This document shows positions 33,281 to 46,498 of a stretch of 64,000 bases of DNA, in pieces. The DNA is taken from NCBI RefSeq assembly GCF_025370935.1, contig NC_133477.1, positions 926,937 to 990,936 of the forward strand, read 5' to 3'. Under the pieces are notes generated by a model, which did not search any database, was not told the origin of the DNA, and saw nothing but the letters and a program-made list of their open reading frames with translations. Position 1 is the stretch's first letter, and each line of letters begins with the position of its first letter. The translations under genes were made by a program, and so were the position numbers. This stretch comes from Choristoneura fumiferana (Eukaryota > Arthropoda > Insecta > Lepidoptera > Tortricidae).

Positions 33281-36200
33281 TTCGAAGGATTGGTTTTCTC
33301 AGCTCTAGGCTGGTATTAACTACATTTACGGGTTATCCACCAAGTAAATGTAGCAAGAGTTGTAGAATAATATTTTTTAAGAAGATTGCTGAGGGCTATT
33401 TTCAGGGTCTAGTTGCATGAACTTTCTCACTATTCTGTGTATTAAGTATTGCGGCTTTTGTAACATTGTGTAAACGTGTGATTTTTATGCCTAATAATTT
33501 TAAGCTATGGTGTAGGTGGTTTGGGATGACGCCTGTTGTAGATAGGACTATTGGAACTACGTACACTTTCTCCTGTCTCCATAGTCTAGCAACTTCGTCT
33601 TTTAGGTCTGCATATTTTGTTATTTTTTCCGTGATGGTCTTTTGTAAATTGTGTGTGTTAGGGATTGAGATGTCTATGAGGTATGTAGTTTTGTTTATTT
33701 TTGTCTATTAATGTGATGTCAGGTCTATTATAGTGATAGTACGATCTGTGAGTATGGCGCGGTCGTAGTATAATTGTGTGTTGTATTCTTCAGTACTACC
33801 TGTGGTGTGTATTTGTAGTATGGGGTGTGTGTGTCTTGTATAAGTTTATGTTTGTGTGCCAGGTTTGATGGATGATGTTTGCGATTTGATTGTGTCTGTG
33901 TGTGTAGCTGTTTGTGTTAGCGTTGTGCATGCTCCGGTTATGTGTTGTATGGTTTCGATTGGTTATGACATCTGCGGCATTTGTCGTTTGTGAGTGTTGG
34001 TCTTTTATTATATATTTTCGGTAGTTTTTAGTATTTACGATTTGGTCCTGAAATTGCAATAATGAAAACCTTCAGTTTCTGGGAACAAACTGCCTATTTT
34101 TAGCCACGTGTTTGATGCAGGTGTGGTCTATGTGTGTTTGTTCTAAGTCACGAGGATGTCGTCCATGAAGTACCTTTTTCTTCCAGTTATTTATCAGTTC
34201 AGCTTGTGGGTCATTGCCGTTAATATTTTGCGTGCCAGGTGGTTCGTAGGTTTTAGCGGAGTGTAGTTGTGGTCATTTTGGACGATTGTGTTGTGTATAT
34301 TGCTTATATGTGATTTGGTGTGAAAGAATGTTTGTAAGCTGTGTTTGTTTTTTCCAGAGATAATGAATGTTTATCATGCCCCTACCTCCTTCCTGTCTCT
34401 TGATAGTCAGTCTTTCTATTGCAGATTTGGGTGTAAATGGTTATGTTTTGTTAGTGTTGTGCGTGTAGTTCTTTCTATGGCTTCTATATCGGTCTTGGAC
34501 CATTTTATAACTCCAAATGAGTATGTCAGGATGGGGATGGCGTAAGTGTTTATGGCTTTAATTAAATTTTTGCCAGATATTGCGATTTGCATATTTTATT
34601 TAGGCGGTTTCTGTACTCAGTACTTAATGTATGTTAGTTATAGTATGGTCCAAGCCCTTTACTGTTTGTATCCGAGATATTTGTATAGTCATTTGTTTCC
34701 ATTGCTGTTATAGTGTTTTTTGTCGTCTATTGTATAGTTACCTGGTTGGATCTTTCCTTTTACTATGTGTAGTGTTTTACATTTCTCTATGCCAAATTCC
34801 ATGTTGATGTGTCGTTTGCTGAATGTTGCTGTGATTTCTATTAGCTCTTTCATGTCTTTGTCTGTCTTGGCGTATAATTTTATGTCGTCCATATAAATGA
34901 GGTGTGATATACGTGTATCTGTTGGAGTGTTCCTGAAGTTGTATCCAACTCGGCTGTTGTTTCAGTAGATGTGATAAGGGGTTGAGGGCGCAGACAAAAC
35001 CACATGGGACTCAAGGAATCGCCTGATAGATACCTTTCTTAATGGAGATGGTGCGCGTTGTTATTGTGTTATTACCAGCATTTATTGAAGAGTAGTTTTC
35101 CATTGTTTCATTATATTACGTAGAAAGTGAGTTATTTTTGGGTCTATTTTATATATTTCTAATATTTGTAGCAGCCAGGAATGGGGTACGCTATCAAAAG
35201 CTTTTTTGTAATCAATATATGTACAGTGTAGGTTTCTATTTTACTAGTCGCGTGTTTGTGGATGGTGGAGTCAATAATCAGCTGCTCCTTGCATCCCATG
35301 TGGCCCCCCTGCATCCTTTTTGTTCCTCTGATATGATTTTGTTGTGTTCTGTGACTATTGATTTCTTCTAGTTATTGCTGATGTTAAATTTTTATATATG
35401 GTGGGTAAGCATGTGATTGGTCTGTATTGTGATGGATGTGAGGAATGAGTTGTTTTGGGGCAGCATATATGTTATACCGATGGCTATTAAATTCTGGTTA
35501 TTTTGTTTGCCTAATTTATTTCTGTTAAGTTTTTTGCTATGTTTTTGTGTAGTGATGTTAATTTTTTATAACCAGTAGTTATGTATTTTATCTATCCAGG
35601 TGATTTCCAATTGTGTAGTTTCACTGTTATATTTGTTATGTCAGTTTCTGTGATCTCCTCAAATGTCATCTCTTCTATTGTATCCCATTTTTTTTCTTTC
35701 TGTTTTTATCCAGTCTGCTTGGTCATTATGTTGTTTATTTTCTTCCCATATGCTACTCCAAAACGTCTCTAGTTGTGTCTGTGTTGGTATGGATGTGTCT
35801 GTGTGAATTCTCTGTGTCTGGGCGTGTGATTGTGTAGGTTCCTGTAAAATCCTTTTTCATTTGTTGCAAATAAAAATATTGTCATTCTTTCGTTTTTTGT
35901 GCTTTCATATACCTTCTAAGTCTATGTACCTTTAGTGCCAGTTTCTGTTTTAATGTATCTAAGTATTCTTCTGGTTTTCTGTTGTCTGCTTCATGTCTAG
36001 TGTGTGTAATCCTGCTCCTAAATATCTCTTCTACTCTTTCACTACTTTACGAGACCTATTATTATTTATATATTGGGTGAGTCTACCCAATCTGCCCTGA
36101 GTTGTTTCAATATCTCTTTCTAGTCTAGCTTGCCATGGAGGTTTGTTAATGTTGTTTTTCTTACTGTGTGGTGTGTGTTCTGTTATCTTGTAGTTTAGCT

Positions 36201-37385
36201 CTTCGGAGATGACTACAGCGGTGCAGTAAATAAGGGTATGAATATCTATTAGTTGTGTGTCGTCAGAAAGAAATCTATTCAGTATGTCGCAGTTAAATAG
36301 ATGCACTAACTGTGAGAGTTTGTTACTGTATTTTAACTTTGGTAATTTCGGTCTACTACATGGGTTTAATTCCAGAGTATTTGGCTATTGCAGAGTGAAA
36401 TTTATCAAGAATTACTTGAGTGTTCGGTTCAGTTATTGTGTCGGGGTTAACTAACGCTTCTATATCATTTTCTAAAGTTAATGTTATAGTCTCAGTCTGA
36501 GTGACGAGTTGGACATGTGTGATTGTGTGTATAGTGTATGTGTGTCTTGTTTGGTGTTGTTGTGCATCATTTTCGGTATGATCGTGCGATGGTATGAAGC
36601 CGTAACGTTTGAATAATTATTAGATCTACATTATTTAACTGTTTTTGTACTTCGTCTTTCAATTGGGTTAATTCTTGGTCACTTAGATATTTATTTCTAA
36701 TAAATGGCCCGTCTTTGATCGGATACACGTTGTTCCCTATGACTTTTAACAGTGGGATATTGTCGTTGGAAAAGTTCATGCAACTGTTTTCTATAAGTGG
36801 TCATGTCTGTCTCTAATTTAGTGATATTGTAATAGGTGCGCATGATGAATAGGTTAACATCTTTGTCCAACTCATGCGCACCCTAGGTTTCCCAGCCTTA
36901 GTGGACGCAGGCAAAAGGCATTCGCCTCCTGCGCAACATCTAAGACGGGCGTGGGTGCTCTGCGAGAGCCCACGGAGGATATTGGTGATGGTATATAAGA
37001 TGCTGTCGATGGACTGTATGGCTCTACTGCTGAGTTTATACTGATATCGTCACAGTCAGTCAGTCTGTCATCTGTCTGGTCTGGTACTACGAATTCATAT
37101 TCTGCAACAGTTCTCAACTGGGCAGAATTTTGCGATACGGTGTCCCCCCAGAATACGTGGGACTGCCTGAGCTAACAAGCTCAGGGCGGGATTCTCCGTC
37201 GCGGTTAGCTTCGGTAACCCGCCTGGGGTAGATATCTACCGTTTCTTAAGCGCATCGCATTTTTCTGTTTACTATAGCTCCGTTAGCCATTGGTAAGTTG
37301 TTAGCTAAATAAATAGCTGCCAATGTCCGCCCTCACGTGATCACAGGTGTTCGGATCGGACGTGGAGTTAGGTTTGTGAGGGGGC
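33281..37385 (-). mobile_element. Degenerate Dong/R4-like non-LTR retrotransposon
   Basis: About 4.1 kb, bounded by short TTA arrays (about 33268-33280 and 37386-37419). Broken minus-strand frames lie in N-to-C order: an N-terminal piece at 37117-36872, one at 36779-36567, one at 36306-36031 ending NNRSRKVVKE, a reverse transcriptase palm at 34892-34689 with an intact YMDD box followed by IKLYAK and EFGIEKCKTLHI, and a C-terminal piece at 34059-33796. Near 33990 a broken C-x2-C...H...C finger (DKCRRC) is visible. Finger plus palm type suggest the R2/R4 group with a restriction-like endonuclease. Dong of Bombyx, of the R4 clade, is known to insert in TAA repeats, which fits. Stops and frameshifts make it dead. 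Confidence 0.72.

Positions 37386-37419
<34 letters not shown>
37386..37419. repeat. TTA trinucleotide microsatellite
   Basis: About eleven TTA units at the 5' boundary of the Dong-like element. A shorter TTA stretch at 33268-33280 flanks the other end, as expected if the element landed in a TAA/TTA array. Confidence 0.9.
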
Positions 37420-37420
<1 letters not shown>

Positions 37421-37547
37421 CTACAAAATGTATTTAAATTAAAGGATTTTACTAAATCCCCATGGGAATTCCCTAAAATTCGTCCTGAATTTCATTAAGT
37501 TACACATGAATAATTTTTGTTTTTTTTTTAATACTAGCCTTTTTGCT

Positions 37548-37815
37548 AACTGTATTTTTACCGACTTTACTTGCATTGTCACCCAAACTACATTTGCATA
37601 CCAAATTTCAAGTCGATGCCATTAACCGTTGAAGAGTACCGTCCTTCGGAGACGATCCTGGCCGGACTACCAGGATGTCACTACCAGATTATTGTATTGT
37701 CACGCAATTTACATAAGTATGCCAAATTTCAAGTCGATCTGACTACTGGAAGTTGATCGAATTTAACTTACAAGATTTGATTACAGACAGACAACGGGAC
37801 AGGTAAACCTAAATA
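37548..37815 (+). repeat. Dispersed repeat, copy 3
   Basis: Forward copy, with the ACAGACAGACAACGGGACAG edge, of the family at 3651-3890. Confidence 0.8.
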
Positions 37816-38044
37816 AAAGCTTGTAAAAAAAACTCTCCCAAATTTCAGGACTGTAGACTTAGTGTTTAGATTTCGACATTATATTCGATCCCGTGGGAAC
37901 ATCGGAATAAAAAGTAGCCTATGCGTTATTCCAGACGTCCAGCTAAAAAATAGCGTGAAGGAGTAACAAAATAAACACATGAAAAAGGCTGCCTGGAAGA
38001 GATCGCTCTTAAGCGATAGGGCCTATTGTATACCTTGTAATTTT

Positions 38045-38415
38045 CTCTCTCATCATCATCATCATCAGCCGGAAGACGTCCACTGCTGAACAAAGGCCTC
38101 CTCCTCAGAACGACACATTGAACGACAACTCGCCACTTGCATCCACCGGCTTCCCGCAACTCTCACGATGTCGTCAGCCCACCTGGTGGGAGGCCTGCCA
38201 ACGCTTCGTCTTCTGATTCGTGGTCGCCACTCGAGGACTTTTCTTTTCCAACGGTTATCTGTTCCTCGAGCGATGTGGCCTGCCCATTGCCACTTTAACT
38301 TGCATATTTTTTTCAGCTATGTCGGTGACTTTAGTTCTTCGACAAATTTCCATATTCCGGATTCTATCGCGCAAAGAAACTCCAATTTTCTCTCTATGTA
38401 CCTGATTTCTGTATC
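38045..38415 (-). mobile_element. 3' fragment of RTE-type LINE
   Basis: Minus-strand reading gives LRDRIRNMEICRRTKVTD, then a GRPPTRWADD-type motif and a QQWTSSG-type end, the RTE C-terminus. It ends at the CATCATCATC microsatellite tail at 38053-38065. A dispersed repeat (38425-38640) follows directly. Confidence 0.75.
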
Positions 38416-40542
38416 GCTTACTATTATAGATTTTTTTTTCGACTGGATGGAAAACGAGCAAGTGGGTCTCCTGATGGTAAGAGATCACCACCGCCCATAA
38501 ACATCTGCAACACCAGGGGTATTGCAGATGCGTTGCCAACCTAGAGGCTTAATACACCTCAAGTGCCAGTAATTTCACCGGCTGTCTTACTCTCCACGCC
38601 GAAACACAACAGTGCAAGCACTGCTGCTTCACGGCAGGATTAGCGAGCAAGATGGTGGTAGCAATCCGGGCGGACCTTGCACAAGGTCCTACCACCTGCA
38701 AATGTAGTGTACAGGGTTATTGTATTGCTTACCTTTACTTATTTATGCACGTGTTTTGAGTTCCCGCGTATCGCAGTCAACACGAAAGCTAAACCTTTAG
38801 CTTTGAATAAACTGACAGACATACGTCAGTCGATATCCTCACACATCATTATTACTGCCTGCATACTGAGTATATATTCAGCACCATTTCATACACAATA
38901 TGTCAAGGAATAGCTTTCGTCCTTGTCTAAAGCTAGGGAAGTGTACAGGAGAGGAGACTAAGGATTGGTGGAATAGTGTAGAATCGGTACACGGTTATCG
39001 AATTCGGCACTGTTTGCAATAATGGTTCGGTTTTGGTTGTTCATAGCTAGAACTTGGTAAGTGAAAACGACTATCTATTTTTTATTAAAAAAGAATCAGA
39101 AGTAATTCAAAATGGAAAGAATTAGAGGAGACGACCTAATGTCGGAAGACAATAAACTGACGTAGTCAGCGAATCAAGGCTATAATAAATAAATTGTTAT
39201 AAAATTTTAAATGACGTTACAATAACAATATTGGTCGAAGAAACAGGGATTTCGCAAGAATTTCCAAAAGTTACATCGTGAATTTCAGTAGTGTTGCATG
39301 AAAAATGCGCGTCGAATTTCATGTTCATGTCTCTAATCCTAGTTGTAATATTTGACACGCTAAGGTAACGTTATAAAGTTTATAATATTTATAGTCGTTA
39401 AATTTTCTTTACAAAAAATTGTCCACTCAAAATTACATCCTGAAGCACTGATTACTAGTGCTTTTTCTCTAAAAGTCAGCTGGTTCCCGTTAAATGTCAG
39501 ATACCAACTCCTAGTACCATGCAGTGTGCCAACAATTTAATGGCAAATATTTTGAGCTCGTCGCGTCAGCATGCCCTCGCTCTGTAACCCGGTATCCAAT
39601 TGTATACACTCTGTCTGTATACACTCAGTATACACTGCAACTACGGCACACTGTATACAGTTTATTGTTTATTCAGATTGCATAGTAAAGCTGCAGTGTT
39701 TTGTTTATGTAAAAGTATTTAAATTGCCTTCGAATTCACAAAAGCTTGGTACCTATTAACAGTTTTGAGTATACAAGTCGGTAGTTTTGAAGCTGGCGTG
39801 GTATGTTTATTTTAATCGTGGTTGAAAAAAGGGCCTAATTATTTTGAGATCATTTAATTTCCGGTCTTTATAGATCCCACACACAATTGAATTTGTAGCG
39901 ACTCTCAGCGCCATCTAGTTGTCACACAGAACAACAGCAATCATTGCGCTACCGAAGTTTCTCAACTCGGACGCATAAATACAACTAGGTACTTTCGACG
40001 CTCTTCCTTCGGACTTCGGTCCCCAGGCATAACATCTGCCTGGAGAGAGATTTGTCTATTTTGTAGTCTACCCCCACAAATCGAGTTGTTTTCTTCGCTG
40101 TACAGCTCATGGTAAATTTGATACATAGTTTTGGATGTGAATTAAAAAAAAATTAGACGCATAATTCCATGTATAAACCTACGATCCCCTGCTTGAGAGG
40201 CCATAGGTCAAACCAATGGTCAACACAAAATATGCTACACCGTATTGCCACTATATAGGTGTACTCATCAGTCTAACATCTGATAGTATGGTGTACGTTT
40301 GTGTTGCTCTGAAGGTGAGCTCTGGTTGAGTTCGGAACGCGTCAGTTTGTGTGGTGGTGGTGGTGATAGATGGGTTTGTGTGATTTGTGTGTGTTCTTAC
40401 AGTGTGGAGGTGGAGGAACTGCATGAACACGCAAATTTTGCATAAACTTAGCTATCATAAGATCGCGGGTGAGCAAAGAAATTCTTTTAGTTCATTGATA
40501 TGGACCTCCGCAAAGTAACGCCTGATTCAATAAACTATATAG

Positions 40543-40577
40543 GTGTATTACCGCTATATAGCATAGCGGTAATACAC
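40543..40577. repeat. Perfect 14-bp hairpin
   Basis: GTGTATTACCGCTA and its exact complement TAGCGGTAATACAC, separated by 7 nt. Confidence 0.85.
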
Positions 40578-41061
40578 ACAGTATTTAGATATCATGCCAC
40601 AGGTTTAGTAGAAAAATAAACGGCATAAGTAATGCTTTATCCAGACGCGAGTGATGAAAGCGTGGAATTAAATAATATAGATAAGCCGAGAGTGCCCCTG
40701 ACGGACGGAGTCTATGCGGCATTATGTTCATTATAACGGTCCCTACATACCATGCTAGTAGTTTTAATACTTAATAATATGCGTCGTTGTTGACTTTGCC
40801 GGTAAAAGAACCTAACAGTCTACATTTATGTCTAACTCCTAAGTCTCGCGTACTTTTATTACACAATTAACACTAAGAATAACGGCCGAATGTACTTTAT
40901 AAACTACAAATTGTTCATTGAATAAAGCATTCTAAGTTTTTTTAAATAATATCGAAAAAAACGAAGCAGGAAAACCACGTCTAGGTCTTAGGGAACTCGA
41001 TTCCGCAATTTCACTGTACGTGGCTGGAGGTGCCGAAGGAAAGGTACTGTAAAGGTACGGT

Positions 41062-41194
41062 AAAATCGACCGTGGCAATTAACAAAGTCGGATCTACAGT
41101 TTTAGGATTATTATGTCAAAGTCAATATTAACAGTATATTTAACTTTGCACAATAATGGCAGATCCGACTGTTAATTGTCACGGTCGAAATGGT
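41062..41194. mobile_element. Palindromic MITE, about 133 bp
   Basis: AAAATCGACCGTGGCAATTA and AAGTCGGATCT on the left match the complement of AGATCCGACTGTTAATTGTC and ACGGTCGAAAT on the right. Confidence 0.75.
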
Positions 41195-41970
41195 AGACCG
41201 CCATTTTCATCGAGATGATGACGAAAGAATTCTTTCGGTGGCAATTAGTGGCAAATATCAATACATTTATTTTATTTAACTCTACAATTTACCAATTCAC
41301 TATCTGCATCACCTAAAGTTCATAATTCAACTACCTATTCATCCACATCAAACCATAAATCAAGTATTTATTTCCATGACTAACTGTATAAAAACGTTTT
41401 TGCACGTCTGTAGGGCTACCTGTCAATGCTCCTCACACTTATTAATGGCCTGTAAGCACATGTACTCATGTACACTCGCCCTAATGACACCAAGAAGCTT
41501 TTGTCACGTAAATTACGTAAATTCTAAGATTACATCTGTCAAGACGACATAAAGCCAATTTGTGAGCCTGCACAAACATAAATTTGCCGCCCCGTAATGT
41601 CGGATAGATGCTGTTTTCTCTCTTATGAGAAAAGGAATTGGGTTTAGATTGTGGATTGCTTGATTGTGTAAGTGGAAGCTTAAGTTGGTTTTTGCGCATC
41701 AGAGCGTAAAGTGATATGGGTGGAATTTTATTGTCCTTCTTAGTTTTTAGGGGCACTGGCTATTTTTTTACGAAAAATTCGCTCGTTTTCAATTGTTTTG
41801 ATGTTAACAAGGAGTCGCTTTCGTCGAAAGAGTCTCGAGTGTTTGAAGTGGCCTGTTATGTTCGAGATAAGATAGATAACTACGTGATCAATGGTCATTA
41901 AACTACTATGAGGCTCATAGGTACTGAAATAAAACAGATAGCTCACAGAAGCTGTGACAAGCCACATCAA

Positions 41971-42191
41971 TCCATATTAATATTATAAATGCGAAAGTAT
42001 GTGTGTTTGTATGTTTGTCCTTATTTCACGTCGAAACAAAGCGCCGGATCGATGTGATTTTTGGCATAAAGATAGTTTATGGGCCTGAGAGTGACATAGG
42101 CTACTTTTTATCCCGGAAAAATGCGCAGTTCTCGAGGGAACAGCGCGCGATAACCGAATTCCACGCGGGCGAAGCCGCGGGTAAAAGCTAG
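41971..42191 (+). mobile_element. Non-autonomous Helitron
   Basis: 221 bp beginning TC (TCCATATTAATATTATAAAT) and ending CTAG, with a short GC hairpin (CGCGGGCGAAGCCGCG) about 10 bp before the end, and inserted between A and T. These are the standard Helitron marks. A related 3' end lies at about 720-755 and reversed relatives at 21631 and about 59073. Confidence 0.85.
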
Positions 42192-43147
42192 TATAATAAT
42201 ACTTATAATAATAATTATTATATACATACACACACCCAAGACTCGAGTACAAAACATTAGTATTCATCATACAAACATTTGGCTCGAACCACCCAAGTCA
42301 GTCACTACTTAGTCACTAGCAACTTAGCTATCCGGTCGTCCAACATCCTCCCTGAGCGATCCTACTGTATAAAATGTACCCATCTAATAGAATATATGCT
42401 ACAGTGGCCTACATCTAGAAAATAACGCTTCTACTTAGCATGTCATAGTAAATTGATACAACGGTGTCACTATTTTAGAACACAGTTTCACACCAAGTCG
42501 GAAACCAGTTAGATGTGTATACGCCGTGGTTATAGTTGTATTATGCTTGGTGTTTTATTTTCTGTGTAAATAAAATGCAGTGGAGGGATTTTTTGTGATA
42601 TGGTGAGTGTTTTTTTCTGTACATTTCTACAAGCTTTATTAAACTTATCGTATTAGTGTGAATAGAATTTCGAGGTGAATTTTTAGCCCACTTTCAGTGC
42701 TCAGATTAACTTGAAATTTGTAATGATAATGCTGTAGGTGTCCATGGGCGGCGGTGATCACTTACCATGAGGTGACCCGCCTGCTCGTTTGCCAGCTGTA
42801 TGATAAACAATTACAGTCAGAAAAAAGGTCATATAGTATTTAATGTTTTTTTTTTTATAATTATGTTGTTTTTGCATAGCTGGCGTACCTACTATATGTC
42901 ATGTTTTAACCCCCGACGCAAAAAGAGGGTGTTATAAGTTTGACCGCTATATGTGTCTGTATGTCTGTGTGTCTGTTTGTGGCACCGCAGCTCTTAAACG
43001 GGCGGACCGATTTAAACGTGGTTTTTTCTTTATTTAAAAGCAGGGTTTTCTAGCGATCAATTTTTAGTCATGTTCCATCAAAATCGGTTTAGGTTTAGGA
43101 GATATTGAACTTTGAAGTGACAAAGTCGGGGGTTTTCCAGTTTTTTG

Positions 43148-43167
43148 TTAGGTTAGGTTAGGTTAGG
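43148..43167 (+). repeat. Four TTAGG units
   Basis: TTAGG x 4, the motif of insect telomeric repeats, inside a dispersed repeat (about 42905-43145 upstream). It is short enough to have arisen by chance or from the repeat. Confidence 0.9.
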
Positions 43168-43292
43168 CTATATGCACCTATTGTTGCGTTGATTATTGGT
43201 GCTCGTGTCTGTACTGACATAAGCTCGAGAATACACTTGAGCAAGATTTTAATCATCCAGTCCTTTTCGGTGAAAGAAAAAAAAAGAAAAAC

Positions 43293-43535
43293 TTTTTTTT
43301 TTTTTATCATGGACACTTGACACCAATTGACCTAGTCAAACTAAGCAAAGCTTGTACTATGGATACTAGGCACGGATAAACATACTATATAAGATAAATA
43401 CATACTTAAATACATATTAACACTAGGACCGATAAGAACATTCGTATTATTCATACAAATATCTGCCCCGGCGGGATCGAACCCGGGACCTCAGTTGATA
43501 GGTCAGGTTCTCTAACCACTTGAACATAACAGTCG
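43293..43535 (-). mobile_element. tRNA-derived SINE, reversed copy
   Basis: Same family as 7702-7964 in opposite orientation: poly-T, then CATGGACACTTGACACC, the body, and the complement of box B (GGATCGAACCC), ending in the complement of the tRNA-like head. Confidence 0.88.
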
Positions 43536-43777
43536 CTAAACGTCCTCCGTTGTCTTTACTCATGATAAGTATTTAATAAGAGTAAAGCAGAAACAGATTA
43601 CAGAGACAACTTGTCACGAAATGGTTCCAACTCAGCATGAATCTCAGTATGATAATTGACAGTGATTCTTCTTTTTCAGTGGACTTGTAGGCTCCAGTGT
43701 CGCAGGACATAAAGAGAGGAGGGCGCTTATTTTTCCACCTACAAGTCTTTACGGGGTAAGTTGTAACTGAAAACTTA

Positions 43778-43915
43778 GGGACCGTTTCATCACCCATTGA
43801 TAAATTTTATTTGACGGATAAATGTGATACTGTCTCCGTCTATTCGAACAAAACAAACAGAGACAGCATCACATTATCGTCAGATAAATTCAATCAATGG
43901 ATGGTGAAACAGGAG
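43778..43915. mobile_element. Palindromic MITE, about 135 bp
   Basis: GTTTCATCACCCATTGAT...GTGATACTGTCTC on the left pairs with GAGACAGCATCACATTA...CAATGGATGGTGAAAC on the right. The 141-codon plus-strand frame at 43811-44236 starts inside this element and is probably not a gene. Confidence 0.75.
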
Positions 43916-44239
43916 GCTAATATCATTAATCCGACACATCCCGAAGTGATAGTAACTAGTAAGCTCTCAAATGAAACAAAATTTTGTCTAACTCACTCGC
44001 AATCGCAATCACCATCTCTTTCTACCCTCATCCAATACCGTGTGACAGAAAGAAGTGGTAATAACATTTTGATTCCAAAGGCGTCAGACAATGAGGCCTC
44101 TGGTTGTATTTGTTTTTTTTTTAAGTCACAGACTCAATGGGCGACTCACAAGTCGTCTTTGGTTTTTAAAGACATCTTTCATTTGTTTGGTCAGGCAGTA
44201 TTGCCAATAACTGGTTTACTGTTGCAGATCTTTTAGCTA

Positions 44240-44780
44240 TTGCGGTGCCTATCGACATCCCGGACAAGAACGTGTTTCGTGTCGTACAACTTCGAACGAA
44301 CTATTCCCCCGTCACTAACACTCACTGAGATAGACATGTGCTGTTCCCAAATCTACCGGTAAGTCTTCATATACTACGACATTGACGACATAACCTTATA
44401 TACAAGTATACTGGACGCCCGAGTTTCCTTTTGTTCTACTCTTCAGTGTCTCTTCAATGCTGAAGGTTGGCCGTTAGCTTTTTCTATCGGCAGCCAGTTG
44501 GAACAGCTGTTGGATTGAAGATGCCGGTCCACTATGGATGTTTTGCAGCCGCAACTTTCTTTTCCCATCGCCAGCACGTCACTTTTCATCCACTTCCTGC
44601 AGCAGCAGTATCTGTCGTTTTGAAGCGTACCCAAGATACTCTCTTACGTATGGTCCCGCCGGAAGACCAGCGCTGACTCCATCCCAGGATTCATGCTGAG
44701 GCAGACCTTTTCACTCACACATACAAAATTTACTATTATGTGTGTGTTGAATAAACTTTTTTCATTCATTCATTACGTCT
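44240..44780 (+). repeat. Candidate LINE 3' end with CATT tail
   Basis: GTGTGTGTTGAATAAACTTT followed by CATTCATTCATT at 44763-44775 resembles the short-repeat tails of CR1-like LINEs. No reverse transcriptase motif can be read upstream, so the class is tentative. Confidence 0.4.
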
Positions 44781-45172
44781 GTTGAATTTTCAAAAAACGA
44801 CGACGGAAGCTAATGCAACAATATCTGCATCAGACAGACCACACTATTACACCCCACCACACTATGCTGACGCACTTCAAACTCCTAGAGTTCATCAAGA
44901 TTTATTTGTTGCATAGAACGTAGCTACTGTAAGGTTGCGCGTGAGTAAAATAATTGTTTTAAGTTCTGGTTCATTGTTTGGATTTGTAATTTATTTCAGG
45001 TCATCAGTTCCCGCCAAAGCCGAAGTATTACGAGAGAATTAGCATACACAGTGCTGGAAGCAAGGTTTAAGGAAGTAAGTTACCTTTACCACTCAGTTTT
45101 CGTTTTTCCCCACACACAGAACTACAAAGCCAAAGGAGGAAGATTTATGATTTTTTAGCAGCAAAAATTCAA

Positions 45173-45272
45173 NNNNNNNNNNNNNNNNNNNNNNNNNNNN
45201 NNNNNNNNNNNNNNNNNNNNNNNNNNNNNNNNNNNNNNNNNNNNNNNNNNNNNNNNNNNNNNNNNNNNNNNN
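45173..45272. other. Assembly gap of 100 Ns
   Basis: Exactly 100 Ns, the conventional size for a gap of unknown length. The first base after the gap starts the second copy of the block that begins at 20153. Confidence 1.
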
Positions 45273-46456
45273 TAGCTCGAAGCACGGTAGGGAGCTCAAG
45301 GCGCTGCCTACCCTGGAATACGGTATTTGACTATATTGTATGTTTTATAAATTAAAACGACACAATGCCTGTTATCGAATAGAGAAACAATTTTTAAGCT
45401 ACCTTTACAAATAACAAAGTTATAAAGGTTTGAAATTCAAGATTAGACAGAGAAAGACGTCACACGCCATTATCGTCATACTTGCTGCATAGAGAAAAGC
45501 GTTTGAGAAAGAGACAGGTATATAGATTTTTCAAAAAATCACTATAAATCCAATTTTCAACCGTTTTAAATTTTCTCTTCGCTAAACACTATCTGTACAT
45601 CTATATTTCATAATAATAATTAAGATGTGGCGAAATGAGGAGTTGTCAAATACCGTAGTCGTATTTTATTTATTTTCCAAAAATATTTACACACTAACAA
45701 TATTTTGCGAGATACGAAGGGTTTTTGTTGAAAACATAGAAAACAAAATTTTGGGTTTAAGCAACAATATAGGCCTCTCAGGATCACTGAGAGCAATCAG
45801 AATCAGTATTACCATCACATCCACATCTTGAGATACTATTGTTGATAAGTGATTTTTAGACTGTTCTATGTTTCCAACAGAAAACCCTTCATATCTCGCA
45901 AAATGTTGATCCTATAAGTACGGGTATGTCTCGTTCAATTCAGCGCAAAAAATAAATAGAAAAAACCCCTCACTCGCCTAGTTTGTAAAATTCTCATTTT
46001 TAAGCGTTGCCCCCTACCCCTACCCCCTGGGGGACTCAGCAGATCCTCATCTCTAGTGCTAAAATAAAGTTATAAACAAAGTATCATTGATGTTCATATT
46101 TTGCCGCCAACACATCCTATTTATCCTGTGGTGTAAACTAAAGACATACCTCTTCCTCGAAGCAGTCGATGTTCCTGCCGGCGTTAGTGAGCGTGTGCAG
46201 CAGCCGGAAGCGGTGCGGCGCGTCCTCGGGGGGCTGCGCGCGTGCGTGTCGCGCAGGAACCGGAAGTAGATCGTGCGCATCACGCCGCACTCCGCCTGGC
46301 CCTCCGCCAGGCAGCACAGGAACGCCAGCGCCGCGTGACGGCTCTCCGCGCTCCCGTCCTCCAGGAGGTCCCGCGTCCATGTCCACAGCTTCTCCACGCC
46401 GCCCTGGAGTCATTGTGGGACACTTTTATTTGCATGTGTATTCGATTGTGTTTTGA

Positions 46457-46498
<42 letters not shown>

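Larger units (their letters stand above)
30488..45172. other. 14.7-kb repeat-rich block of uncertain placement
   Basis: The block lies between the right LTR of BEL copy 1 and the gap, and no part of it occurs in the gig intron on the copy 2 side. It holds the possible terminal exon at 32912, the Dong-like element, SINEs, RTE and Helitron fragments and small palindromes. A GAAA run (30695-30725) and repeats shared with other parts fill the rest. No other gene is evident. A short ATG frame with a GTAAGTG donor near 39022-39056 is too weak to call. Confidence 0.7.

Noticed and set aside
39022..39056. Possible first exon (short ATG frame with GTAAGTG donor)
   Set aside because: Only 11 codons, with no matching downstream exon found. 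A chance combination cannot be excluded.
43811..44236. 141-codon plus-strand open frame
   Set aside because: It starts inside a palindromic MITE, has no domain or splice context, and its composition matches the surrounding repeat.
44998..45073. Possible internal exon between CAG and GTAAGT
   Set aside because: One frame is open, but there is no partner exon, no recognisable protein, and it lies next to the assembly gap.
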